Assembly: GCF_004912275.1 (NCBI RefSeq)
Contig: NZ_STGY01000067.1
Coordinates: 307,401 to 371,400 of the forward strand
DNA length: 64,000 bases
Direction of reading: 5' to 3'
Source: Glycomyces buryatensis
Lineage (GTDB): Bacteria > Actinomycetota > Actinomycetes > Mycobacteriales > Micromonosporaceae
The notes below the pieces were generated by a model. The model was not told the origin of the DNA. It ran no database searches and worked only from the letters and a program-made list of their open reading frames with translations. Of the stretch, positions 1 to 7,210 are shown in pieces. Numbering within the stretch: position 1 is the stretch's first letter; every line of letters begins with the position of its first letter. Position numbers and translations under genes: made by a program.

Positions 1-1431
1 AAGGCCTGGCTGGTCGCCAAGTTCGACTTCCACAACCGCACTGCCGCGGACATCGCCGCCATTGCCCAGCGCTCACGGAAGTTCGCGGTATTGACCGAGT
101 CCGCACTCTCGCAGACGGCCCGGATCGACCAGGTCGCCTACGCCGTCCGGTCCCTCGACCGCACCCCTGCCATGCGCTTGTATGCCCGAACTCCCTATCG
201 CGAGCCAGTGCCCTCTCCATTCGACCCGGAGATGCTGTGCACGACGCCTGAAACACTGGTAGCCCAGTACTGCGCGCATGCCCCGTATGCCGACCTCCGG
301 GCTCACCTGGCCGAACTCGAAGCCTCTCTGGCAGAGTCCGCCGAACTGTTCGAGGGCCTTGGTGAGCAGTCGCTTCAGCACTTGGACCTGTGGGAGCAGG
401 ACAACGGCATGTGGGGCCTCAATGGGCAGCTGTCGGCCGACACCGGTGCCCTCTTCGCCAAGCTGCTGACCACCTCCGTGCCCCCGCCCCGCCAGGACGA
501 GACCGACACCGAAGGGGACCTGCCTCCCCAAGCGAACCGGAATGCCGAGGCCCTGCACCAGATGCTCGCCTCCTATGGCGCATCCGGGGACGCCCCCACC
601 CGGCACGGCCACACTGCCACGCTCAATCTGGTCGTCGATATCGAGACATTGCAGGGCAAGGACACCGGCCGCCTCCCCCTTCTCGAAGGCCGCCCCATCA
701 GTGTCGCCAGGGCCCGCTTGCTTGCGTGCGAGGCAGTGATCATCCCCGGGGTGTTCGACTACGCCACCGGTGAAGCCGTGGAGCTCGGTCGGGCCTTCCG
801 CCTCCCCACCGCTGCCCTGCGCCGCAAGCTGGAACTGGAACAGCAGGGCGGGTGTGCCTGGCACGGCTGCCAGGCCCCGGTCGAATGGACCGAGGCTCAC
901 CACCTGATCCACTGGGCGAACGGTGGCGAAACGGTCGCGGAGAACCTGATCCTCCTCTGCCGCTTCCACCACGGCCGCATCCACACTCCTGGTTGGAACG
1001 TCACCAAGACCGGCCCCGGCCAGGCGCTCATCGTCCACCACGATCACGATGCAGCCATCACGGCCGACATGGCCGAATACGACACGGACGGGTGCGGGTG
1101 CGCCGACCACCGCTCCAGTGAGGACCTCGAAGCGGACTTCAGAGACGGCCTCGAAGACGACTTCCCGACAGGCCTATACCCCGAGGAACAAACCGGGATC
1201 GGCAACCGCGACTTGAAAGACACTCTCGACGCCTACGCGATGACACAGGCCAAACAAGCTGTCGATCGAGCCAAAGCGAAACTCCGAGAACGGTTCACCA
1301 CACCCGCCGAGGTGTTAGGCCGCCCCGACGGGAGACCGTCGGGGGAGCGCACACCACATAGCGCTCAAGCCCGAATCCCCAAGAGGGATCGGGCACCCCA
1401 GCATGTCCAGGCCTTGATCCCTCAGTATTGA
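1..1431 (+). CDS. DUF222/HNH endonuclease-like protein, 5' end cut by the window
   Basis: The frame is open from base 1 with no stop, so the start lies upstream; 476 residues are visible. The N-terminal two thirds resemble the DUF222 (13E12 repeat) region that precedes HNH domains in actinobacteria. The C-terminal part has an HNH zinc-finger layout: CAWHGC, then EAHHLIHWANGG, then NLILLCRFHH, which supply the Cys pairs and catalytic His. Family members are presumed DNA-cleaving enzymes that often occur in many copies per genome; their biological role is not established. A TTG at base 91 could be an internal start but the frame continues well upstream of it. After the HNH domain comes an acidic then lysine/arginine-rich tail of about 120 residues with no recognised domain. 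Confidence 0.85.
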   Translation, partial: KAWLVAKFDFHNRTAADIAAIAQRSRKFAVLTESALSQTARIDQVAYAVRSLDRTPAMRLYARTPYREPVPSPFDPEMLCTTPETLVAQYCAHAPYADLRAHLAELEASLAESAELFEGLGEQSLQHLDLWEQDNGMWGLNGQLSADTGALFAKLLTTSVPPPRQDETDTEGDLPPQANRNAEALHQMLASYGASGDAPTRHGHTATLNLVVDIETLQGKDTGRLPLLEGRPISVARARLLACEAVIIPGVFDYATGEAVELGRAFRLPTAALRRKLELEQQGGCAWHGCQAPVEWTEAHHLIHWANGGETVAENLILLCRFHHGRIHTPGWNVTKTGPGQALIVHHDHDAAITADMAEYDTDGCGCADHRSSEDLEADFRDGLEDDFPTGLYPEEQTGIGNRDLKDTLDAYAMTQAKQAVDRAKAKLRERFTTPAEVLGRPDGRPSGERTPHSAQARIPKRDRAPQHVQALIPQY

Positions 1432-1532
1432 CACCCCGATCCCTCGGGCCCACACAAATCGGCCACCTCCCCCACAGTCCCGCGCCCCGCGTAGCGCGCC
1501 ACCACGCACCGCCGCGACGCACCGCCGCCACC

Positions 1533-1582
<50 letters not shown>

Positions 1583-1670
1583 TGCCACGACTCGCGCACC
1601 GCTGCACCGCTGCACCCCTGTACCGCCAATCCCCCACCGCCCGCCGAACCCGCCGGAACCGCCGAACCCC

Positions 1671-1702
1671 GGGACACCGGGACACCGGGACACCGGGACA
1701 CC
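1671..1702. repeat. Four perfect copies of the 8-base unit GGGACACC
   Basis: The four units are directly contiguous and identical. The unit length is not a multiple of three, which argues against the stretch being protein-coding. Confidence 0.9.
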
Positions 1703-1910
1703 GACCCAACACCCCTACAAGACAAGGAAAGACGGGAAGAGAACTGCGACCGGAAAGCCCGAGACGGCCGCGCCGCCCACCCCCTACCTCCTCGTCGGTG
1801 CCCGCTCTGACTTCGACTATCAACCCCCGCAAGGCCGACAAGCCGACCGGCCCCACTGCCTACCTCTCGTCGCTGCCCGCTCTGACCGCGCACCGGCCCG
1901 ATCCGGTCCG

Positions 1911-2000
1911 GGCAGGTCCACGCAGGTCCACGCGGCTCCGGGCTGTTCCGGGCTGCTCCGGACTGCTCCAGGCAACTCCAGGCAGCTCCGGTGGCTGGAC
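1911..2000. repeat. Degenerate 10-base tandem repeat, about nine copies
   Basis: Units follow the pattern GGCnGSTCCR (for example GGCAGGTCCA, GGCTGCTCCG, GGCAGCTCCG) at a strict 10-base period across 90 bases. The divergence between units suggests an older array than the perfect 8-mer array upstream. Confidence 0.75.
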
Positions 2001-2037
2001 AACCACTCCGATAGGAGGAACGACCCCGAGGCCGCTG

Positions 2038-3318
2038 TCAGGAGGAAGTGGCCGTCTCGACCTTCTCCTGCGAGAAGTCACGTTGCTTGCGAACTGCGGA
2101 GAATACGATCGGCAAGCTGGCGAACAATGACAGCACTGCCGCCGATATCAGCGCTTCCCGTGGCCCCCAACTAGATGCCAACATTGCGCCCAGCAGCGCT
2201 CCTGCCGGCGCCATGAGGAAGTTGAGGAATCGGAAGGTCGCCATGACCCGTCCCAGCAGGTCCCCCGGGGTCAGCAGTTGTCTGGCACTGATTTGGACGA
2301 CATTGTATGAAGCGATGGCCGCTCCGGTCCCCGCGCCTGCCAGTCCGCCGATCGGTATCAAGAGTTCCGGGGTGGCCAGAGGAAAGAGCACGATGGTGGC
2401 GGGCAACAGCAGCAGGGAATACAGCAGCACCGGCCCCTGACCCAGGCGATTGGTTATCCGCTTCGAAGCGAATGCACCCGCTATACCGCCCACGGACCCT
2501 ATTGCCAGGACGATGCCGATGACACCTGGCGACGCACCGAGCGTGCGCGCCATGAACAAGATGTAGACGGCCATGTACGCGGACATCGCCAGGTTGGTCA
2601 GCATATTGCTTCCCGCTATCGGCCCCAGGATCTTATGCGTCATGACGAATCGCAACCCGATTCCGATGTCACGCAGCAGATTCGAATCCTGCTTCGCCTC
2701 GCGTTCAGGTTGCTCCACCTTCACGCCGAGGAGATACAACCCTGAGAACAGCAGTCCAATGGCGCTCGCAATAACGGTGATGGGAGCCGAGAAGAACGCC
2801 ATGATCTGCCCGCCGAGCGAGGGCCCCGCGAAGTTGGACGCCTGCACCACCCCCGAGAGGCGGGAGTTCGCCTCCACTACCTTCGAGCGGTCGACCAGCA
2901 GCGGCAGAATGCTCTGCCGAGCGGTTTCATACAGCACATTGCTCACTGCGGCGGCGAACGCCACCACCGCCAGGAGGCCGAAGGAGAGCACGCCCGACCA
3001 CCAGGCGAACGGGATTATGAGGGCGATGATCCCCCCTCCGAGCAATGCGCAAACGAGAACGGCCTTGAGCGGCAGCCGGTCCAGCCAGACGCCGACCGGG
3101 AGGCTGATGAGCACGCCCACGCTCGTCATGACCGCGTGCAGCAGGCCCACTTGGAAGTCACTCGCGTCCACCAGGAAGATCGCCACCATGGGGACGATGA
3201 ACATCCAGAGGCGATACCCGACCGAACTGCTGATGGCAGAAACGAAATAGCGCCGGAACCTGGAATCCCGGAAGAGGCTCGGACTCGTCGGGGCCGGGTC
3301 TGGCGGATTCGCTGTCAT
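2038..3318 (-). CDS. MFS transporter, MFS_3/EntS-like, last gene of the peptide operon
   Basis: A 426-residue protein with about twelve hydrophobic segments and the MFS loop between TM2 and TM3 (GVWLDRLPLK). The sequence style (RYFVSAISSSVGYRLWMF, then ETARQSILPLLVDRSKVVEANS) matches the MFS_3 group, which includes enterobactin and macrolide exporters. I chose the ATG at 3318, with TTGGA seven bases upstream; an in-frame TTG at 3330 is possible. It lies 42 bases after the flavin-reductase-like gene on the same strand, so it is probably the export or immunity step of the operon that begins with the small peptide at 6673. Substrate unknown. Confidence 0.85.
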   Translation of the reverse strand: MTANPPDPAPTSPSLFRDSRFRRYFVSAISSSVGYRLWMFIVPMVAIFLVDASDFQVGLLHAVMTSVGVLISLPVGVWLDRLPLKAVLVCALLGGGIIALIIPFAWWSGVLSFGLLAVVAFAAAVSNVLYETARQSILPLLVDRSKVVEANSRLSGVVQASNFAGPSLGGQIMAFFSAPITVIASAIGLLFSGLYLLGVKVEQPEREAKQDSNLLRDIGIGLRFVMTHKILGPIAGSNMLTNLAMSAYMAVYILFMARTLGASPGVIGIVLAIGSVGGIAGAFASKRITNRLGQGPVLLYSLLLLPATIVLFPLATPELLIPIGGLAGAGTGAAIASYNVVQISARQLLTPGDLLGRVMATFRFLNFLMAPAGALLGAMLASSWGPREALISAAVLSLFASLPIVFSAVRKQRDFSQEKVETATSS

Positions 3319-3360
3319 GGCAAGGTCCAATGCTCTCAGAGGGTCACGTATTCGGCTGCG

Positions 3361-3870
3361 TCACTCGATGATCGAACTGCCGACGCCGACGAACCGCTTC
3401 CCGTACCGAAGCAGCGGTTGCCCCACGCCCACACTAGCGTCGGTAATCAAACCTATGATCAGCTCATAGTCTCCGACAGGGGTGACGGACTCGAACGAGC
3501 AGCGGAACCGCGCCAGATAGTCGGCTTCGGTCGCGGAATAGATCGCCTTCAGAGCGCGGTGCATGGACGGAGCGTCGCCTGCGCAGTCGTCGGCTATATC
3601 CAGTTGGTCGTCCCGCAGGAGATGGACATCGAACATCTCGGCCAGCTTGATGCTCGCCAGTGTGCTCGAACCCCGCCTGATCGATGCGGCCAGCCGCGGT
3701 GGTTCATACGTCGGGCACGAAAGCGTGCTGACAGTCAGTCCGTTGACGACATCGCGATGCGAGCACGAGACGACGGCGACCGATCGCGGCAACTGCGTCA
3801 GCGCCGATCGAATGGCATGACCGTTCTCCAGGGTTTCAGTGGTGTCAGTCAAGATTCCGGTCTCTTTCAC
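3361..3870 (-). CDS. Flavin-reductase-like (FMN-binding split barrel) protein
   Basis: A 169-residue protein. Residues from about 24 on (RSVAVVSCSHRDVVNGLTVSTLSCPTYEPP) match the flavin reductase-like fold: the N/G-x-T-x-S pattern contacts FMN in this family, followed by a strand and the S-T-L-A helix. Relatives reduce FMN with NAD(P)H or hold flavin for a partner oxygenase. The GTG start at 3870 has GAGG six bases upstream and sits three bases after the stop of the hydrolase gene, so translation is probably coupled. No partner monooxygenase is present nearby, so it may act directly on the peptide or serve an enzyme elsewhere. Function in this operon is inference. Confidence 0.75.
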   Translation of the reverse strand: MKETGILTDTTETLENGHAIRSALTQLPRSVAVVSCSHRDVVNGLTVSTLSCPTYEPPRLAASIRRGSSTLASIKLAEMFDVHLLRDDQLDIADDCAGDAPSMHRALKAIYSATEADYLARFRCSFESVTPVGDYELIIGLITDASVGVGQPLLRYGKRFVGVGSSIIE

Positions 3871-3873
3871 TGC

Positions 3874-5310
3874 CTACCTCGCCATCGAAACCTGTGTCGC
3901 CGAAAGCCATGAGGCGATTCGCGGGTAAGCCGTCGCCACGGCCCGGTCGGACTTGATCTCATGCCCTTCTTCTGCGAGTTCGACAAAATCGAGCGCCGCG
4001 ATGTCCTCTGCCGCTTTGCGCTGACTCGCCACCGGCACGCGGACATCGCGTCGGCCGTGAACAACGATCGTGGGGACCCTCCGCAGCTTTGCGGCGTCCG
4101 TCTCCGGCAGACGATGCTTCGTTCTGAGCGCGACCACCATCGGATGGCTCGAGGAGTCCAAGGACGAAGCGGTCATGAACCCGGACATCGCGATCAGGCC
4201 GTCGATCGGAGCGTCGAGCGACACGGCCCTCGCGCCGACGTATACGCCGTAGCTGATCCCCAACACGACGACCGGGCCACGGGCTTGAAAGTGCCGGGCC
4301 AGGGTTGCGACCTCACGCGCGTCGTCACTTCCCAGTTCCTCGCAGAGGTGGTATCGCTCCGCCAGCGAGCTTGAGCAGATATTCGGGACGGCGACACGCC
4401 ACCCTTGTCTGGCAAGGTAACTGACGAGGGGCTGGTTCGCGGGCCACGAGGTCGAATGAGGACCGCCGTGCAGCATGACGATGGTCCCGACGGCCGGTGT
4501 GTCGGGCTCATAGATTCCGACCGGAATGGTGTCCACGGTCTTCGCCGAGTAGGCGTAGCAAGCCGACTCCTGGTACACGGGGTCGTTCGCGTGCCGTGAC
4601 AGGCTCTCCGCGAGCGCTTCGAATGAGGTGGCGATGACGCCGGTAGCGGCCGTGTACGCATCGTTCCAGACGCCCGCGACGGTCGTTCCGTCACTTGCGA
4701 TGCTCCCCAGATGCCCGGGGGGCAGGGTGAGTGCGGTGATGACGTCGCCTTGTTCGTCGCGCGCGATGAGCTCCTGGTTCGGCCATCGTTCACGCAGGTA
4801 CCAGATGCGGTCCCCGTATATCAGGGGACGCCCGGTGAGGCGGTCGCGCCAACGGTGCTCTCCGAGGATCTTCCCGTCGGCCGCGGGAATGAACTCGGAG
4901 AGCCCGGGGTAGAGACGCTTCGCGTACACCGCCAGGTGATCGCTGGAATCGCTTCGAATCGTGGTGGGACTGAGCTGGTCGTACGAACTGGCTTGCGTGC
5001 GCCATGTCGTTCCGTCGAATGAGCTTCTGTCGACCTCGACCGTGTCGCCCCGCTTGTGGTACACGTCGAGCGTCCCACCGCCGTCCAGCACCAATGCCGA
5101 CCTCTGCGCGAAATCCGTCAGCGCCTGCCCGGTCTCCGACAGCGTCACCAGACTGTGTCCGCCGGCGATGTCCGAGAGCGCGTATACCGTGCCGTCGAAT
5201 ACCGCGACCGAACGCCATACGCCGCCGGGGCCGCCGATTCGCGCGATATTGAATTCGGGGCCGAGGTCTCGGCCCTCATGCGGATGGCGCGGAGTCGGCG
5301 GGACGATCAT
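3874..5310 (-). CDS. Prolyl-oligopeptidase-like (S9) alpha/beta hydrolase
   Basis: A 478-residue protein. Residues 20-250 have beta-strand-rich repeats compatible with a propeller, and 255-475 form an alpha/beta hydrolase. The oxyanion motif HGGPHS is at 281, the nucleophile elbow GISYG puts Ser at 353, the likely acid is Asp422 in HGRRDVRVPV, and the likely base is His450 in EEGHE, so the triad looks intact. There is no signal peptide, which places it in the cytoplasm. S9 enzymes cleave short peptides, and in several ribosomal peptide pathways they remove leaders or cyclise cores. The ATG overlaps the TGA of the upstream TPR-like gene by an ATGA overlap. A role as the maturation peptidase of the 6602-6673 peptide is my inference. 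Confidence 0.8.
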   Translation of the reverse strand: MIVPPTPRHPHEGRDLGPEFNIARIGGPGGVWRSVAVFDGTVYALSDIAGGHSLVTLSETGQALTDFAQRSALVLDGGGTLDVYHKRGDTVEVDRSSFDGTTWRTQASSYDQLSPTTIRSDSSDHLAVYAKRLYPGLSEFIPAADGKILGEHRWRDRLTGRPLIYGDRIWYLRERWPNQELIARDEQGDVITALTLPPGHLGSIASDGTTVAGVWNDAYTAATGVIATSFEALAESLSRHANDPVYQESACYAYSAKTVDTIPVGIYEPDTPAVGTIVMLHGGPHSTSWPANQPLVSYLARQGWRVAVPNICSSSLAERYHLCEELGSDDAREVATLARHFQARGPVVVLGISYGVYVGARAVSLDAPIDGLIAMSGFMTASSLDSSSHPMVVALRTKHRLPETDAAKLRRVPTIVVHGRRDVRVPVASQRKAAEDIAALDFVELAEEGHEIKSDRAVATAYPRIASWLSATQVSMAR

Positions 5311-6479
5311 ATCGTCGCCTTCAGCCCGGCGGCGGATCGGTCATCGACGAACGGGTTGCGAGCGTAGAGCTGCTGCACGAACTGAGCCTGGAAGTCCTCT
5401 GCGGCGCCTTTCGATTGCAGCAGTTCCCTGGTGGCCAGTTCAACTCCGAGTCCGCCGGTGGCCGTGAATCCGGTGAGGGCCGCGACCGCCGGCTCGATTG
5501 CCCCCATGCGCATCGAGTACTCGAACATGTGCTGCCACACATAGGGGTCCTCATTGTCGATCTCGAGCAATTTGCGACCCCATTTGTTCACCCCGTCGAG
5601 GTCCCGCCCGCCCGCGGCGGCCTTGAAGTGCACCTCCACGACGATTTTGTGGTTCTCCTCGGCGAGGAGTCGGCCATAACCGTCCTCTCCGGAGGTTCGT
5701 GCCATCATCGCTTCCGCATGGGTCATGCATTCGCGCAGCGCCTCTCGCGCCGCACCGATGTTCCGCTTCTTCAGTTCGATGAGCGCTATCAGGCGATACA
5801 GCCTGCTGAGTGCGAGCAGCGACGGGAGGTCCGGATCCGCCTGCTCGAGTTCCCGTTGCGGGGTCGCTACGGATGCGACGGCGGCCTCGGCCGCCGCAAC
5901 GTCATCATAGGTTCGAATCTCCAACGCGCCCAGCTGGATCGCTGCGTTGATCGCGGTGAAGCGAAGGTCCTGGTTCTTGACGATCAGGTCGAACTTCTCG
6001 CGGGCCGACGATGACCTCGGGTCGACCCGGATCTCGGCCCGGGCGATCTCGTAGAGCAGATGCATCCCATGCGGTCCCTGTTCGGGTTGCCCATCGATCG
6101 ACGCGAGCTTCTTGACGATGGGCTGGTGCGTCAGGCAGTTCAAGGCGGCGCACACCTGGGCCTTGCGCAGGGTGCTGAGCCGGGAATACCGGTGGAGGTC
6201 GCGCGAGAGTTCCTGGAACGGTTCGCTTCGATCGCCGAAGCCGGGGTTCTCGTTGTCCAGGAGCGAGTGGGTGGAGCTGAGACCGAATGTTCGAAGGAGG
6301 TGCGCGCGAAGACCGGAGGGGTAGAGCTGCGAGGACATCGGAACCGCCGCCTCGCCCAGGTGGCCCAGCGCCAGGAGCGGTGCATGGCGAAACGCGAACG
6401 GCCCGGTTCTCCTCGCCTCCACATTGATGAGCACTTCCCATATGTCGCGAGTGCGGTTGATGCCTAGCGGACTACTCAT
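5307..6479 (-). CDS. TPR-like helical-repeat protein, unknown function
   Basis: A 390-residue, mostly helical protein with no recognised enzymatic motif. Residues about 200-330 look like degenerate tetratricopeptide repeats (ALSRLYRLIALIELKKRNIGAAREALRECMTHAEAM is a typical helix pair). I chose the ATG at 6479 because GGAG lies seven bases upstream; a longer frame back to 6563 would read through the hairpin at 6539-6574. It is the first large gene after the small peptide gene. TPR proteins bind short peptides, as in RRNPP quorum-sensing receptors or as chaperones for peptide substrates. No DNA-binding domain is visible, so a receptor-type regulator is less likely than a peptide-binding partner. 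Confidence 0.65.
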   Translation of the reverse strand: MSSPLGINRTRDIWEVLINVEARRTGPFAFRHAPLLALGHLGEAAVPMSSQLYPSGLRAHLLRTFGLSSTHSLLDNENPGFGDRSEPFQELSRDLHRYSRLSTLRKAQVCAALNCLTHQPIVKKLASIDGQPEQGPHGMHLLYEIARAEIRVDPRSSSAREKFDLIVKNQDLRFTAINAAIQLGALEIRTYDDVAAAEAAVASVATPQRELEQADPDLPSLLALSRLYRLIALIELKKRNIGAAREALRECMTHAEAMMARTSGEDGYGRLLAEENHKIVVEVHFKAAAGGRDLDGVNKWGRKLLEIDNEDPYVWQHMFEYSMRMGAIEPAVAALTGFTATGGLGVELATRELLQSKGAAEDFQAQFVQQLYARNPFVDDRSAAGLKATI

Positions 6480-6538
6480 AGAAACACTCCGATCAAACGT
6501 TGCCGTATTCGTTTCCGATCGCATGCGGGGCGAAGGGC

Positions 6539-6574
6539 GCCGAAGACGATGCGATACACGCATCGGTCTTCGGC
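6539..6574 (-). terminator. Intercistronic hairpin between the small peptide gene and the TPR gene
   Basis: GCCGAAGACGATGCG pairs with CGCATCGGTCTTCGGC across a five-base loop; the 15-bp stem has a single bulged base. There is no U-run on the minus-strand side, so it may act as a partial terminator, attenuator or 3' stabiliser of the short peptide message. This arrangement is common where a precursor peptide is needed in excess over its processing enzymes. Confidence 0.7.
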
Positions 6575-6601
6575 CCCTTTACTTGCTACTCCGAGGCGGC
6601 G

Positions 6602-6673
6602 TTAGTAGATCACTGCCATGGCGAGAACGTTCAGTTCTTCTTCGACTACATCGCTGAAATCGATCTTCTCCAT
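6602..6673 (-). CDS. Candidate 23-residue precursor or signal peptide
   Basis: The peptide begins MEKIDFSDVVEEEL and ends LAMAVIY just before TAA. AAAGGA lies eight bases upstream of the ATG, a good ribosome-binding site. The first 14 residues are acidic and charged like many RiPP leader regions; the last nine or ten are hydrophobic and end in Tyr. There is no Cys, Thr or Pro, so lanthionine or azole chemistry is unlikely. It heads the operon of TPR, S9 hydrolase, flavin-fold protein and MFS exporter and is separated from it by a strong hairpin. I do not recognise a known precursor family. Alternatives are a peptide signal sensed by the TPR protein, or a regulatory upstream frame. Evidence is context plus the ribosome site; conservation is untested. 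Confidence 0.55.
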   Translation of the reverse strand: MEKIDFSDVVEEELNVLAMAVIY

Positions 6674-6761
6674 GATGATCATCCTTTCGGTTGATTTGAT
6701 GGTTCGGACTTTCGCCCGCCAGAGGACACGTTACCCAAGACATGGAACGATTGCAGCCGTC

Positions 6762-6788
6762 GACAATGCGTTGTCATGTTGTTGACAA
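6762..6788. promoter_or_regulatory. TTGTCA/TGACAA inverted repeats upstream of the peptide gene
   Basis: Three half sites lie in line: GACAA at 6762-6766, TTGTCA at 6771-6776 and TGACAA at 6783-6788, giving two overlapping inverted repeats (spacers of 4 and 6 bases). They are about 90-115 bases upstream of the peptide start, a plausible operator for a dimeric regulator. No regulator gene is next to the operon, so the binding protein is unknown. Confidence 0.4.
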
Positions 6789-7210
6789 TTCGTGTTCTGA
6801 ATGTCCATTCACCATCGACTCCGAATGACGTTCCGAAGCGCTGCAAAATGGTTTCCACGGACTTTGAGAACTCAGTGTTTTCGCAGGTGAGAAGCGAGGT
6901 ACCAATACCTCTAAGAAGGTTGAAAATTTCCCTGCCCGTGTGGGAATCGCCGACTCAAATGATCTTCAGTGGAGCGACGAATTAATGGTGTGCAATGTGC
7001 TTAATGAAGACCGTGATGCCGATGGTAGAACATGGAATAGAGGTGCGCGATCTATTCGATGCAACCCCTGTAAGCCCTGCGAAAATGATTTATACGCCCG
7101 TAACCTGTCGGTTCCACATTCGATACTTCGCGATCGCCTCGGCTTGTGACGAGCATGCGGGCGCCACGGAGTCGACACGGGGCCCGCGGCCGGAATGACG
7201 AGCTCGTGCG
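6789..7210. other. Lower-GC gene-free region upstream of the peptide operon
   Basis: Base composition here is visibly closer to 50% GC than the roughly 70% of the flanking genes. Several frames of 60-70 codons cross it but none has a good ribosome site plus convincing codon use. It separates the peptide operon from the ABC exporter genes. The composition suggests acquired DNA or a decayed gene; I see no insertion-sequence ends. Confidence 0.5.

Noticed and set aside
1911-2000. CRISPR-like periodic repeat
   Set aside because: The period is only 10 bases with no spacers, and no cas genes are present. It is a simple degenerate tandem repeat.
6776-7198. Four overlapping frames of 67-70 codons in the low-GC region
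   Set aside because: None has a good ribosome site, consistent codon use or recognisable sequence. They are compatible with chance in lower-GC DNA.
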